Below are positions 9,779-18,476 of a DNA stretch of 64,000 nucleotides, piece after piece. Numbering within the stretch: position 1 is the first letter of the stretch; each line of letters starts with the position of its first letter. The stretch lies in NCBI RefSeq assembly GCF_009829925.1, contig NZ_SNVJ01000002.1, forward strand, positions 1 through 64,000, given 5' to 3'. Source of the DNA: Teichococcus coralli. GTDB lineage: Bacteria; Pseudomonadota; Alphaproteobacteria; Acetobacterales; Acetobacteraceae. The translations under genes were made by a program, and so were the position numbers. Below the pieces are notes generated by a model that worked only from the letters and a program-made list of their open reading frames with translations, searched no databases and was not told the origin of the DNA.

Positions 9779-9905
9779 GCTGCCGCCCTTGCTCGCGCCA
9801 TGCCATTCATTGTCAGAGGCTTTACGCGGCGGGCGCCGCCAGGGTCAACGCCACGCAGGGTCCAATGGCTGCGCCATAGTCGCGGAAACATCTTGGAAGA
9901 GTTGC

Positions 9906-10391
9906 ATGATTGCCCTTCGGCCGCCAGAGGTGCGGGGTGTGGTGGTACGGAGCGCCGCGCAGGTCGCGCTGGCGCTGCGGGCGGCGCGCGCGGCCGGCCG
10001 CTCCGCACCCCTGCCCCTGCTCTCGCCCCCAGGCGCGGCCCGCTGGCTCGGTGCACCGCTTTTCCTGGAAATGGTGGCGGAGGGAACGCGTCAGGCCACG
10101 CCCGAGGCACGGCCGCGCCTGCCCCTGCCCCTGCCCCGAGCCCTGCCGGTTCTCGACTGCCGCGGCGCGCCGGGGCTCGCGCTGGCGGGGCTGCGGGGCG
10201 GCGTGCCGGTGGTGGTCCTGGAGCCCGAATGCCCCGCCTTCGGCAGCGTGGCCGCCGTGGCGCAGGCACTGGGGACCGAACTCTGGCCCTCCCCGCCTCC
10301 TGCGCTCGACCTTGGGCCGGACAGGGGGGAGCCTTACCGCACACATCTCCGTTTGGCCCGCTGGATGAAGGAAGAAGAACCAGGGGGGTGA
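9906..10391 (+). CDS. Hypothetical protein, Ala/Leu/Pro-rich
   Basis: This 161-residue protein begins at ATG 9906 (MIALRPPEVRGVVV). It is rich in Ala, Pro and Leu, with short hydrophobic strands alternating with loops (VVVLEPECPAFGSVAAV; CRGAPGLALAGLRGG), and it ends in a charged helix with EEE. No signal peptide or transmembrane helix is evident and I recognise no family. It lies 63 bp upstream of the class I aldolase gene and could share its transcript. The first base of the start lies 127 bp from the divergent coiled-coil gene, leaving room for promoters in both directions. Confidence 0.6.
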   Translation: MIALRPPEVRGVVVRSAAQVALALRAARAAGRSAPLPLLSPPGAARWLGAPLFLEMVAEGTRQATPEARPRLPLPLPRALPVLDCRGAPGLALAGLRGGVPVVVLEPECPAFGSVAAVAQALGTELWPSPPPALDLGPDRGEPYRTHLRLARWMKEEEPGG

Positions 10392-10454
10392 TGGTGACAG
10401 CACGGTAAGCCTCGGCTAAAGCCCGGACACCGCGCCGATACGGAAGGAACCACC

Positions 10455-11378
10455 ATGAAGCTCACGCGACGCGTGAAGGAAATCCTCTCCTGGTATGAGA
10501 GCGACAACCCGGGCACCAAGGCGAACCTCGCCCGCATCCTGATGGAGGGCAAGCTCGGCGGCACCGGGCGGCTGGTGATCCTGCCGGTGGACCAGGGCTT
10601 CGAGCACGGCCCGGCCCGCAGCTTCGCTCCCAACCCCGCCGCCTACGACCCGCGCTACCACTTCGAGCTGGCGATCGAGGCCGGGCTCTCCGCCTATGCC
10701 GCCCCGCTCGGCATGATCGAGGCCGGGGCCGCCACCTATGCCGGCGCCATCCCGACCATCCTGAAGGTGAACAGCTCGAACAGCCTGTCCACCACCAAGG
10801 ACCAGGCCGTGACCGGCACCGTCTCCGACGCGCTGCGCCTCGGCTGCTCGGCCATCGGCTTCACCATCTATCCGGGCTCCGAGTACCAGTTCGAGATGAT
10901 GGAGGAACTCCGCGAGCTGGCCGAGGAGGCCAAGGCGGCCGGCCTCGCCGTGGTCGTGTGGTCCTATCCGCGCGGCCCGAACCTCGACAAGACCGCCGAG
11001 ACGGCGCTGGACATCTGCGCCTACGCCGCGCACATGGCCGCGCTGCTCGGTGCCCACATCATCAAGGTGAAGCCGCCGACCGAGGCGATCTCGCTCGACG
11101 CCGCCAAGAAGACCTACGAGAAGTCGCCGGTTCCCGACATCTCGCAGCTCTCGGGCCGCATCAAGCACATCACGCAGGCCTGCTTCGGCGGCCGCCGCAT
11201 CGTGGTGTTCTCCGGCGGCGAGGCCGGCACGGCGGAGTCCATCGTCGAGATGGCGAAGGGCATCCACGCCGGCGGCGGCAACGGCTCGATCATCGGCCGC
11301 AACACCTTCCAGCGCCCGAAGGAAGAGGCGCTGAAGCTGCTGTCCGACATCGTTGCCGTCTACAAGTCGTCCAACTGA
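10455..11378 (+). CDS. fbaB: Class I fructose-bisphosphate aldolase (FbaB/DhnA type)
   Basis: The 307-residue protein is a DeoC/LacD-like TIM barrel of the archaeal-type class I aldolase family. It contains [13 protein letters not shown] near residue 37, [24 protein letters not shown], and the Schiff-base lysine strand [14 protein letters not shown] and IIGRNTFQ form the phosphate site. It cleaves fructose 1,6-bisphosphate to DHAP and glyceraldehyde 3-phosphate without a metal ion. AAGGAAC lies upstream of the ATG. thiE overlaps its stop codon (ATGA), so the two genes are translationally coupled. Confidence 0.95.
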   Translation: MKLTRRVKEILSWYESDNPGTKANLARILMEGKLGGTGRLVILPVDQGFEHGPARSFAPNPAAYDPRYHFELAIEAGLSAYAAPLGMIEAGAATYAGAIPTILKVNSSNSLSTTKDQAVTGTVSDALRLGCSAIGFTIYPGSEYQFEMMEELRELAEEAKAAGLAVVVWSYPRGPNLDKTAETALDICAYAAHMAALLGAHIIKVKPPTEAISLDAAKKTYEKSPVPDISQLSGRIKHITQACFGGRRIVVFSGGEAGTAESIVEMAKGIHAGGGNGSIIGRNTFQRPKEEALKLLSDIVAVYKSSN

Positions 11379-12046
11379 TGCCGGCGTCCGCCAAGGCGGA
11401 TGCGCATGGCGGCGGCGGGGAAGCCCGCTGCCGCCTCTACCTGATCACGCCCCCCGCCCTGGATCCCGCCCGCTTCGCGGACGATCTGGGACGGGCGCTG
11501 GACGCCGGAGACGTCGCCGCCCTCCAGCTCCGCCTGAAGGATGCCGACGACGACGCGCTGCGCCGCGCCATCGACGTGCTGCGCCCCGTCGCGCAGGCCC
11601 GCAAGGTCGCCTTCCTGCTGAACGACCGTGCCGACCTCGCCGTCCAGACCGGCTGCGACGGTGCGCATCTCGGCCAGACCGATGGCAGCCATGCCGCCGC
11701 CCGCAAGCTGCTGGGGCCGGACCGGACGCTCGGCGTCACCTGCCACGGCAGCCGCCACCTGGCCATGGAGGCCGGCGAGGTGGGCGCCGATTACGTCGCC
11801 TTCGGCGCCTTCTTTCCGACCAGCACCAAGGCCGTCGAGCACAAGGCCGAGGTCGGGCTGCTGGAATGGTGGTCGGAGATGTTTGAACTGCCCTGCGTCG
11901 CCATCGGCGGCATCACGGCGGAGAACTGTGCGCCGCTGGTACGGGCGGGGGCCGACTTCCTCGCCGTCGTGGGCGCCGTCTGGAACCATCCTGAAGGTCC
12001 CGCCGCCGGCGTCCGGGCCATGGATGCGGCGATCGCCGAAGCCTGA
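11378..12046 (+). CDS. thiE: Thiamine-phosphate synthase
   Basis: The 222-residue protein starts at the ATG overlapping the aldolase stop. TIM-barrel motifs of ThiE are present: YLITPP at the first strand, [44 protein letters not shown] and AIGGITAEN. ThiE joins the pyrimidine and thiazole moieties to give thiamine phosphate. The family usually has LGQ(E/D)D; here it is LGQTDG, a mild deviation, so a TenI-like paralogue remains possible. Pairing with the class I aldolase gene is seen in other Acetobacteraceae-like genomes as far as I recall. Confidence 0.87.
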   Translation: MPASAKADAHGGGGEARCRLYLITPPALDPARFADDLGRALDAGDVAALQLRLKDADDDALRRAIDVLRPVAQARKVAFLLNDRADLAVQTGCDGAHLGQTDGSHAAARKLLGPDRTLGVTCHGSRHLAMEAGEVGADYVAFGAFFPTSTKAVEHKAEVGLLEWWSEMFELPCVAIGGITAENCAPLVRAGADFLAVVGAVWNHPEGPAAGVRAMDAAIAEA

Positions 12047-12065
12047 GGGCGCTCACCAGGAATGC

Positions 12066-12569
12066 TCAGGGCCGGCGTGGCACGGCCTCCCCTGTGACCG
12101 GGCAGCTCGGCGGGTCCGGCAGGCGGGCGATGCGGGCGCGAAGCTCCGCCGACTGCTCCACGATGGCGCGGTGCTGGTCCGGCCGCTGGCCCGCGGGATA
12201 AGCGCCGACCACCAGAAGGTCGTCGCTGGCCTCCAGGCACTGGTGGCCCGTGCCGGCCGGCAGCATGACCACGTCGCCGGCCTTCAGCACGAAGTCCTGC
12301 CCCGCCTCGCCGCCCAGCCGCACCGCCACCTCGCCGCGGGCGATCGCCAGCGCCTCGTGCGCGGTGGAATGGAAATGGACATAGGATAAGATGCCGTCGC
12401 GCCAGGCCGGAGGCCAGCCATTGCTGGCGAAAAGCAACTCCGCCGCCTCCGGCTCGCCTGGCGGCAGCACGCAGCGGTGGATCCGGACAGGCAGGCGCGG
12501 GTTGTTGGGGGCATCCGGCTGACCTTCCAGCCAGACATTCTCTGCTTGCAAAAACGAATCTCCTTGCAT
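12066..12569 (-). CDS. Cupin-domain protein (YjlB-like)
   Basis: The 167-residue protein has a single cupin barrel with metal-type histidines in YVHFHSTAHEALAIARGEV and MLPAGTGHQCLEA, and the NNPRLPVRIHRCVL start typical of YjlB-like cupins. Substrate is unknown. The ATG at 12569 has no Shine-Dalgarno, whereas AAGGAG just inside it serves a TTG at 12551, which may be the true start (161 residues). It lies 41 bp after the YnjD-like ATPase gene on the same strand and could be the last gene of the radical SAM/ABC operon. Confidence 0.8.
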   Translation of the reverse strand: MQGDSFLQAENVWLEGQPDAPNNPRLPVRIHRCVLPPGEPEAAELLFASNGWPPAWRDGILSYVHFHSTAHEALAIARGEVAVRLGGEAGQDFVLKAGDVVMLPAGTGHQCLEASDDLLVVGAYPAGQRPDQHRAIVEQSAELRARIARLPDPPSCPVTGEAVPRRP

Positions 12570-12610
12570 TGTTCGCAGGGAGAACGGTCAGGCACAAGGC
12601 GAGGTTGCGC

Positions 12611-13258
12611 TCAAGGCGTCGCCAGGGAGGCCAGGTGCAGCACCGGTCCACCCGCCGCCTCGGCATCCGCGGGGTCATGCGTCACCAGCAGAACCGGCAG
12701 GCGGAGGGCCGCGGCGTGGTCCAGCACGAAGCGGCGGAAGCGGCCGCGCAGCGCCGCGTCCAGCCGGCTGAAGGGCTCGTCGAGCAGCAGGGCGCGCGGC
12801 TCGGCCAGCAGCACGCGCATGAGCGCCACCCGCGCCCGCTGGCCGCCGGAAAGGCTCGCCGGGTCGCGCGCCGCGAAGCCCGGCATTTCCGCCTCCACCA
12901 GCGCTGCCTCGATGCGCGCCCGGCGCTCGGCGCGCGGCAGGCCAGGGCGCAGCCCGAAGCCCAGGTTGCCCCCGACCGAAAGGTGCGGGAACAGCAGGTC
13001 ATCCTGGAACAGGATGCCGAGGCGGCGGCGCTCCGGGGGCAGCCCGTCGAGGTCCATACCGTCCAGGCAGGCGCTGCCCTGGCCGGCCAGCGCCGGGTCC
13101 AGCGTGCCGCACAGCCAGGCAAGAAGGCTGGACTTGCCGCAGCCGCTCGGGCCCATCAGCGTCACCACGCCGCCCGGCGCAACCTCCAGGGAAAGCGGCG
13201 CGAACAGCGCCCGGCCATCCAGCCGCAGCACCACGTCGCGCAAGGCCAGCCCGCTCAT
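12611..13258 (-). CDS. ynjD: ABC importer ATPase, YnjD type
   Basis: The 215-residue ATPase has Walker A GPSGCGKSS, the LSGGQRARVAL signature, Walker B ALLLDEPFSRLD and the VTHD switch. Length and the compact end match YnjD/ThiQ-type ATPases. The ATG overlaps the permease stop (ATGA at 13255-13258), so a longer reading start at 13288 is unnecessary. It energises the adjoining YnjC/YnjB importer. The substrate of YnjBCD has not been settled even in E. coli, where it is often annotated only by likeness to thiamine or sulfate systems. Confidence 0.88.
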   Translation of the reverse strand: MSGLALRDVVLRLDGRALFAPLSLEVAPGGVVTLMGPSGCGKSSLLAWLCGTLDPALAGQGSACLDGMDLDGLPPERRRLGILFQDDLLFPHLSVGGNLGFGLRPGLPRAERRARIEAALVEAEMPGFAARDPASLSGGQRARVALMRVLLAEPRALLLDEPFSRLDAALRGRFRRFVLDHAAALRLPVLLVTHDPADAEAAGGPVLHLASLATP

Positions 13259-14934
13259 GCGGCGCGCAACCCCGCGCGGCGCCGCCACAGCCAGCGCGGC
13301 AGCAGCAGCGCCAGGGCGTAGCAGGCCAGCGGAATGCCGGCCTGCAGCGCGGCGAAGACGCCGAGCACCCGGCGGTCACCCCCGGAGGCCAGCGCCAGCG
13401 CCTCGGTGGTCAGGGTGGCGTAGCGGCCACCGCCGGCGAACAGGGTGGCCAGGTACTGCCCGACGCTGACCGCCACCCCGACGGCCGCCGCCGCCAGCAG
13501 CGGCCTCAGCAGAACCGGCAGCTTCACCATGCAAAGCATGCGCAGCGGCCCCGCCCCGAGGGCCGCCGCGCTGCGCGCCAGCCGCGGGTCGAGCGCCTCC
13601 CATGGCGCGGCCAGCACCAGCAGCACATAGGGCAGCACGAAGACCAGGTGCGCCCAGAGCACCGCCGGCAGCCCGCCGTCGAGGCCGAGTTGCAGCAGCA
13701 GAACCTGAAGGCCGAGGAGAAAGGCGGTCTGCGGCAGCAGCAGGGGCAGGTAGCTCAGGCCAAGCAGCCATGGCCAGGCGGCGCGGCCGTGCCGCGCCAC
13801 CGCCTCGAGCGCCGCCACGGACAGCGCGAGCGCGAGGGCGGTGGCGGGCAGCGCCACCCGCAGGGTGGCTTCGGCGAGAGCCAGCAGCCCCTCGCGATGG
13901 GCCGCCCAGGTGGCGAAATCAAGCCGGCGAGGCCAAAGGTCGGGAAAGCGCCAGGGTCCGGCCACCGACCAGAGCAGCACCGCGCCCAGGCTGCCCAGCG
14001 CCAGCAGCAGCAGGAGCGGCAGCAACCATCCACCCAGCCGGACCAGCCGCGCGCCCGCGGCGACGCCGGAGGCGGCCCAGCGGCGGCCCGCCCGGCCCGC
14101 CAGCGCGGCGGCCCCTTCCCAGAGCAGGATGGCGGCCAGCGTCAGGACCAGCAGGAGGGTAGCTGCCGCCGCGGCGGGAAAGGTCATGCCGAGGTCGCGG
14201 TCCAGGAACCAGCGCACCGGCAGCACCGCGAGCGGCGGCGGACTGCCTGGCCCGAGCAGCAGCGCCATCTCGACCGTTCCGAGGGAGTAGGCCAGCACGG
14301 CATGGAGCGGCAGCCGGATCTGCCGGTAGACCAGCGGAAAGACCACCTTCAGCCAGGCCACCGGCGCTGGCTGGCCGAGCAGCCGCGCGGTGGCCATCAG
14401 CCGGGCGGCGGGGATCTGGTTCAACGCGGCGAGGCTGACCAGCAGTAGCCAGGGCGCCTCCTTCAGCGCCAAGCCAAGCAGCAGCGCCAGCCCCCAGGGA
14501 TCATTCACCGTGGCAAGGTCCGGCGGCCGGTCGAGGCCCAGCAAGGGGGCGAGCAGCCGGACAAGCAGCCCGCTGGGCGCCGCCAGCGCCAGGAAGCCGA
14601 CGCCCATCGCCAGATGCGGGGTGGCCAGCAAGGGCGCCAGCCAGAGCTGCGCCCGGCGGAACAGTGGCCGGTCATGGAAGGCGGCGCAGAACAGCGCAAC
14701 GGAGAGCAGCGCGAGGGCGGTGGCGCCGAAGCCGCTGACCAACGTCAGGCGCAGCGCCGCCGCAAGGCCGGGTTCGTCCAGCAGGCGGCGCCAGGGATCC
14801 AGGCTCCAGCCCACCGCACCAAGCGCCGGAAGGTGGCCGAAGGCCGGAAGCAGCGTTCCCGCCAGCCCGGCAAGCACCGGCAGCAGCACCGCGGCGACCA
14901 GCAGCAGCACGGGGAGGCAGGCCGGCAGCCGCAC
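13255..14934 (-). CDS. ynjC: Fused two-half ABC permease, YnjC type
   Basis: The 559-residue membrane protein has about twelve transmembrane helices in two homologous halves (roughly residues 1-275 and 290-559), each with a binding-protein-dependent permease domain. The EAA-like loops lie near LNQIPAARLMATARLLGQP in the first half and DPRLARSAAALGAGPLRML in the second. A single polypeptide with two permease halves is typical of YnjC, ThiP and FbpB-like importers. It begins 10 bp after the binding-protein gene and overlaps the ATPase gene. Confidence 0.88.
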   Translation of the reverse strand: MRLPACLPVLLLVAAVLLPVLAGLAGTLLPAFGHLPALGAVGWSLDPWRRLLDEPGLAAALRLTLVSGFGATALALLSVALFCAAFHDRPLFRRAQLWLAPLLATPHLAMGVGFLALAAPSGLLVRLLAPLLGLDRPPDLATVNDPWGLALLLGLALKEAPWLLLVSLAALNQIPAARLMATARLLGQPAPVAWLKVVFPLVYRQIRLPLHAVLAYSLGTVEMALLLGPGSPPPLAVLPVRWFLDRDLGMTFPAAAAATLLLVLTLAAILLWEGAAALAGRAGRRWAASGVAAGARLVRLGGWLLPLLLLLALGSLGAVLLWSVAGPWRFPDLWPRRLDFATWAAHREGLLALAEATLRVALPATALALALSVAALEAVARHGRAAWPWLLGLSYLPLLLPQTAFLLGLQVLLLQLGLDGGLPAVLWAHLVFVLPYVLLVLAAPWEALDPRLARSAAALGAGPLRMLCMVKLPVLLRPLLAAAAVGVAVSVGQYLATLFAGGGRYATLTTEALALASGGDRRVLGVFAALQAGIPLACYALALLLPRWLWRRRAGLRAA

Positions 14935-14944
14935 CGCCCCCTCC

Positions 14945-16213
14945 TCAGCGCGCCCCCCCTGCCGTGCGGCGCTCCCAATCGGCGGTGAGGCGTGTCATCC
15001 AGCTCGGATGGGGTTCCGGGAGAGGCTGGCCGAGCGCGGCAGGGCCAAGCATCCCTGGCAGGCGCGGAAGATCGTCGAAACGCTGCCGGTCGCCAGGCTT
15101 GAGGCGGTCGAGGTCCAGCACGGTGGGGCTGCCCAGCTTGCGCGGGTCCGCTGCCTCGGCCTGGGCTTCCGGCGAGAGCAGGAAATCCGCCACCACCATG
15201 GCCGCCTCCGGCTGGGCGGCGTTGAAGGGGATGCCCACAAAGGAACAGTTGCCGATGGTGCCGCCCTGCAGCACGTAGCTCCGCGTGGTCTCCGGCAGAA
15301 GGCCGTCGGCGATGCCCGCCGCGGCCTCGGCGGGGTTAAACGAAATCATCAGGTCGATCTCGCCGTCATTCAGCAGGTTGCGCTGCGCCGGGCCGCTCTC
15401 GGGAAAGGTGCGCCCTTGCCGCCAGAGATGCGGCCGCAGCGCGCGGTACCATTCCCAGAGGGGCGCAGCGAGCAGGGTGAAGGTGGCCTCGGTCGCCGGA
15501 CGGGCCAGGGCGGCGGGGTCCGGCACCATTTCGTAGAGCGCCTGCTTGAGGAAGGTGGCGCCGAGGAAGTCCCGTGCGTTGGGATGGGTCAGCCGGCCGG
15601 GGTGGGCGCGCGCCCAGTCGGCCATGGCCAGCATCGTGCGCGGCGGCTCCGGCAGCCGCGCCGCGTCATGGATGAACACCACCTGCGCCATTCGCCAGGG
15701 CGAGGCCAGCCCCTCCACCGGCACGGTGAAGTCGGTGACGGTGGCGGGTTTTCCCGTGGTGTCCACAAGGGCGAAGTTCGGCAGGTCGTCGGCGATGCGC
15801 CGCAGCAGGCCCTGCTGCTTCATCGCCAGCAGGTTCGGGCCGTTGATCCAGACGAGGTCCACTGCGCCGCCCGAATCCTGCCCCGCCGCCCGCTCGGCGA
15901 CCACCCGCGCCACCGCCTCGGCCGTGTCGCGCAGGCGGATATGGCGCAGCCGGATGCGGTGCAGCGCCTCCATCCGGTCCGCCGTCCAGGAAATGAAGGC
16001 GTTGGTGCGGGCATCGCCGGCCCAGGCATGGAAGTTCACCGACTGACCGGCGGCGCGGCGCAACAGCCGCTCCCAGGGTGCGGCGGCCGGCACATCCTCC
16101 CGAGGCGGGGCGGCGGGCACGTCGGTCGCGTTGGCGGCTCCCGCGGTGGCGGGCCGCAGGGCGGCGGCGAGGCCGGCCAGCACCGGCGCCAGCGCGCGGC
16201 GCTGCAGCCTCAT
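14945..16213 (-). CDS. ynjB: Periplasmic solute-binding protein, YnjB type
   Basis: The 422-residue protein starts with a twin-Arg-like basic stretch and hydrophobic segment (MRLQRRALAPVLAGLAAAL), a Sec signal with probable cleavage after ATAGAA. The body has extracellular binding-protein features (VDLVWINGPNLLAMKQQGLLR; SFNPAEAAAGIADGLLPE; FVGIPFNAAQPEAAMVVADFL) and ends in PHPSWMTRLTADWERR, as YnjB proteins do. Length fits the COG4134 family. The gene overlaps the upstream radical SAM gene by 4 bp, so import and the radical SAM reaction are likely linked. Confidence 0.87.
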   Translation of the reverse strand: MRLQRRALAPVLAGLAAALRPATAGAANATDVPAAPPREDVPAAAPWERLLRRAAGQSVNFHAWAGDARTNAFISWTADRMEALHRIRLRHIRLRDTAEAVARVVAERAAGQDSGGAVDLVWINGPNLLAMKQQGLLRRIADDLPNFALVDTTGKPATVTDFTVPVEGLASPWRMAQVVFIHDAARLPEPPRTMLAMADWARAHPGRLTHPNARDFLGATFLKQALYEMVPDPAALARPATEATFTLLAAPLWEWYRALRPHLWRQGRTFPESGPAQRNLLNDGEIDLMISFNPAEAAAGIADGLLPETTRSYVLQGGTIGNCSFVGIPFNAAQPEAAMVVADFLLSPEAQAEAADPRKLGSPTVLDLDRLKPGDRQRFDDLPRLPGMLGPAALGQPLPEPHPSWMTRLTADWERRTAGGAR

Positions 16214-17268
16214 GCGACCACCGCACGGCGGGCGTGCCGCGCCGCGCGCGCGGCCGCCACCCGCTCCCCCAGCACCTCCTCGTGGAACCGGTCACAGCCG
16301 ATGCAGAGGTTGGCGTAGGGCTTCCCCTGCGGCGTCACCGTATGGGATCGGGCGATGAAATCCTCAGCCGACCAGCCATCCGCGAGGCCCATGCGCTCCG
16401 GCTCGCCGCGGCTGATCGCCGCAAAGGCCGGGTCGTCGCGCAGGCTCTCCAGGATCTCCAGCAACGGCTCCTCGGTCAGGTTGCCGAGCGGCACACGCGT
16501 CTTCAGGCAACAGGGATAGACGGAGCCGTCCGGCTCGATGGAGACCTCGGCGCCGGCTTCGCCATGGCGCAGGAAGTTCAGCCCGCCGGACCAGCGGTTG
16601 CAGAAGTTGTCGGCCAGGGTGGCGGAGGACAGGCCGTTCTCCCAGGCGCGGCCCCGGGGCCAGAGCTTTCCGATCCAGCTTTCCGGCGTGGCGCCGAAAA
16701 AGGAGAAGACCGGCTCCTCCCGCTCCAGCGTGCTGCGGTTCTGCACGGCGATACCGGCGGGCTGCATTCCCTCGGCCCGCATCATCGCGGAGAGCCGTTG
16801 CCGCCAGGCCTCCTGCCGCTCGGCGCCCTCCATGCCGACATGGAAGTCGTCCAGCCCGGCCACCGAAATCATCCAGGCCCCGCGCGCCAGCAACTCGCGA
16901 ATGATGGCGGGCGTCAGCAGGTCGCCCGTGGTCTGCACGATGACCTTCACACCGCCCTGCTCCGCATAGCGCGCCCGCAGCCCTTCGAGGATCGGATAGG
17001 TCACGCGCTGCCGCACGCGGTCCAGCAGCGCCTCGCCGCCGGCCAGGATGATGCGGGCGGGCCTTTCCGGCCGCTCGCCATCCGCCGGAGCGGCCTCGCG
17101 GTAGGTCAGGCGCGGCGGGAGGTTCTCCAGCACCAGGCGGCTGTTGCGCTCCGCCTCGGCGACCACCGCCTCCAGCGCCTCCCGCACGTAGGGGCGGAAA
17201 CGCGCCTCATAGCAGTGGCGGCACTTGCGGTGGCAGGCCCAGCAGGCCACCCAGTAGATCGATTCCAT
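16210..17268 (-). CDS. Radical SAM protein with C-terminal cysteine-rich (SPASM/twitch-like) region
   Basis: From ATG 17268 the protein has 352 residues. The radical SAM cluster motif C12-x3-C16-x2-C19 lies in ACWACHRKCRHCYEARF, at the very N-terminus. The glycine-rich SAM region (IILAGGEALLD) follows at about residue 75. The second half carries further cysteines (DNFCNRW, VYPCCLKTRVPLGNL and NLCIGCDRFHEE), which look like ligands for one auxiliary 4Fe-4S cluster. Such C-termini occur in enzymes that modify peptides or proteins, but also in small-molecule enzymes. No peptide substrate gene is visible nearby. It overlaps the YnjB gene by 4 bp and heads that operon. Function unknown. Confidence 0.82.
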   Translation of the reverse strand: MESIYWVACWACHRKCRHCYEARFRPYVREALEAVVAEAERNSRLVLENLPPRLTYREAAPADGERPERPARIILAGGEALLDRVRQRVTYPILEGLRARYAEQGGVKVIVQTTGDLLTPAIIRELLARGAWMISVAGLDDFHVGMEGAERQEAWRQRLSAMMRAEGMQPAGIAVQNRSTLEREEPVFSFFGATPESWIGKLWPRGRAWENGLSSATLADNFCNRWSGGLNFLRHGEAGAEVSIEPDGSVYPCCLKTRVPLGNLTEEPLLEILESLRDDPAFAAISRGEPERMGLADGWSAEDFIARSHTVTPQGKPYANLCIGCDRFHEEVLGERVAAARAARHARRAVVA

Positions 17269-17338
17269 GAGGCTCCTCGCGGCGGCACGTGCGGGGAATG
17301 TAGGGTGCCGGCCCGCCGCCGCAGCGGCAGGCCGCCGA

Positions 17339-18028
17339 TCACGTTCCGCAGGAGGGGGTGGCGCGCGCCAGGCCGCCGAAGAGGTCCAGCATCCGCTCGC
17401 GCCAGCCGGCCACCGGGTCGTCGGCCTCCAGCAGCACCAGCGGCGAGACCACCCGCGCCCATTGGAAGCCGCCGAAAACCGCATAGTCGCCGTAGGCCGG
17501 AGCCTCGCCACCGAGGAAGGGCTGTTCCCGCAGCGTGGCGCGCAGGGGCTCCAGGGCGGCCCGGAAGGCCGGCAGGCGGGTTTCGCGCCCTTCCGTCACT
17601 TCCTCCAGCCGCTTGCCGAACCGGGCTTCGCGACTCGAACGGAAATAGGCCTGCTCGCCCTCGCCCAGCCATTGCGGGATGTCGCTCACGATCAGCCTGA
17701 CGAGATGCGCGTTCAGCACCGTGTCGGCCCAGGCCACGATGAAGCGGCTGGCTTCGGGCGTGCCGGGGAACAGCGCCGGCCGGTCGGGATAGATCCGCTC
17801 CAGATACTCGGCGATCGCCCCGGAGTCGAAGACCACCCGCTCGCCATCCCGCAGCACCGGCACCTTGGCCTGGCCGGAGAAGGCCAGGCTTTCAGCCTCG
17901 GTGAAGCGCCAGGGCTGGTAGTCCGCCTCCAGGTCCTTGTGCGCCAGCGCCATGCGGGAACGCCAGCAATAAGGGCTGAAGCGGCGGGCCGGATCCGTGC
18001 CGGCCAGCTCGTAGAGCACGCGCGCCAT
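17339..18028 (-). CDS. Glutathione S-transferase family protein
   Basis: The 229-residue protein has a thioredoxin-fold N-terminal domain (FSPYCWRSRMALAHK, with a Cys in the active-site loop region, KVPVLRDGERVVFDSGAIAEYLE for glutathione binding) and an all-helical C-terminal domain (about residues 90-225). It resembles YfcG/Ure2-like or uncharacterised bacterial GSTs. The substrate is unknown. It precedes the radical SAM gene by 70 bp on the same strand and may or may not share its promoter. Confidence 0.88.
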   Translation of the reverse strand: MARVLYELAGTDPARRFSPYCWRSRMALAHKDLEADYQPWRFTEAESLAFSGQAKVPVLRDGERVVFDSGAIAEYLERIYPDRPALFPGTPEASRFIVAWADTVLNAHLVRLIVSDIPQWLGEGEQAYFRSSREARFGKRLEEVTEGRETRLPAFRAALEPLRATLREQPFLGGEAPAYGDYAVFGGFQWARVVSPLVLLEADDPVAGWRERMLDLFGGLARATPSCGT

Positions 18029-18032
18029 CGGG

Positions 18033-18248
18033 TCAGCGCCCCTGGCGGCTGGCGGGCCCGGTCACCGGCCGGCGCCGTTGCCCGGGAACGGAGCGCGGCG
18101 TTGCGCGAAGCGCCCCACGCATCGCGGGCCGAAGCCGCCCTTCCCGGGCGACGCCCGGCGCGTGCGGGCGGCAGGCCACCGCCGCACCCGCGATGCGTGC
18201 GGCCGTCCCATGTCCCTCCGGAGCCAACCGGTCGTGCAGCTTGGCCAT
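18033..18248 (-). CDS. Possible small basic protein upstream of the GST gene
   Basis: A 71-codon reading frame starts at ATG 18248 with a strong Shine-Dalgarno (AGGGGGAGAGG) 6 nt upstream and ends 4 bp before the GST start. The product would be basic and Arg/Pro/Ala-rich (MAKLHDRLAPEGHGTAAR...), with no recognisable domain. The ribosome site and operon-like spacing speak for it; the composition, typical of chance frames in GC-rich DNA, speaks against it. The rest of 18249-18476 holds the promoter region of the next gene. Confidence 0.35.
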   Translation of the reverse strand: MAKLHDRLAPEGHGTAARIAGAAVACRPHAPGVAREGRLRPAMRGALRATPRSVPGQRRRPVTGPASRQGR

Positions 18249-18476
18249 GGCGGCCTCTCCCCCTGGTTTGTGCCGACGCTAGGGCGCGGGATGCGGCGCC
18301 ACAAGGCAGCCCCGCCGAAAGCCTTGCCATGGCGCCGGGGCCTCACCGCGCCATGCGTGAGATTCCGTGCATCAGCATGGCGGTCAGACTATCTTGCGGA
18401 TCGAAAATAGGTGCAGCTCAAACTTTCCTGTTAGGGTGCAAGAAATGCAACACCGGGCGCAGGCAAGCTGCGAAGC

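Noticed and set aside
10958..11377. Longer start for thiE
   Set aside because: The extension runs through the aldolase gene in another frame. The ATG overlapping the aldolase stop gives the normal ThiE length and N-terminus.
12611..16213. Assigning the ABC importer to thiamine uptake because thiE is nearby
   Set aside because: thiE lies on the opposite strand in a separate unit, no TPP-riboswitch-like leader was seen, and YnjBCD homologues have no proven thiamine role.
17269..17511. Longer start for the radical SAM gene
   Set aside because: The 81 extra residues are Arg/Trp/Pro-rich shadow of the GST gene. The cluster motif is expected near the N-terminus, as with the start at 17268.
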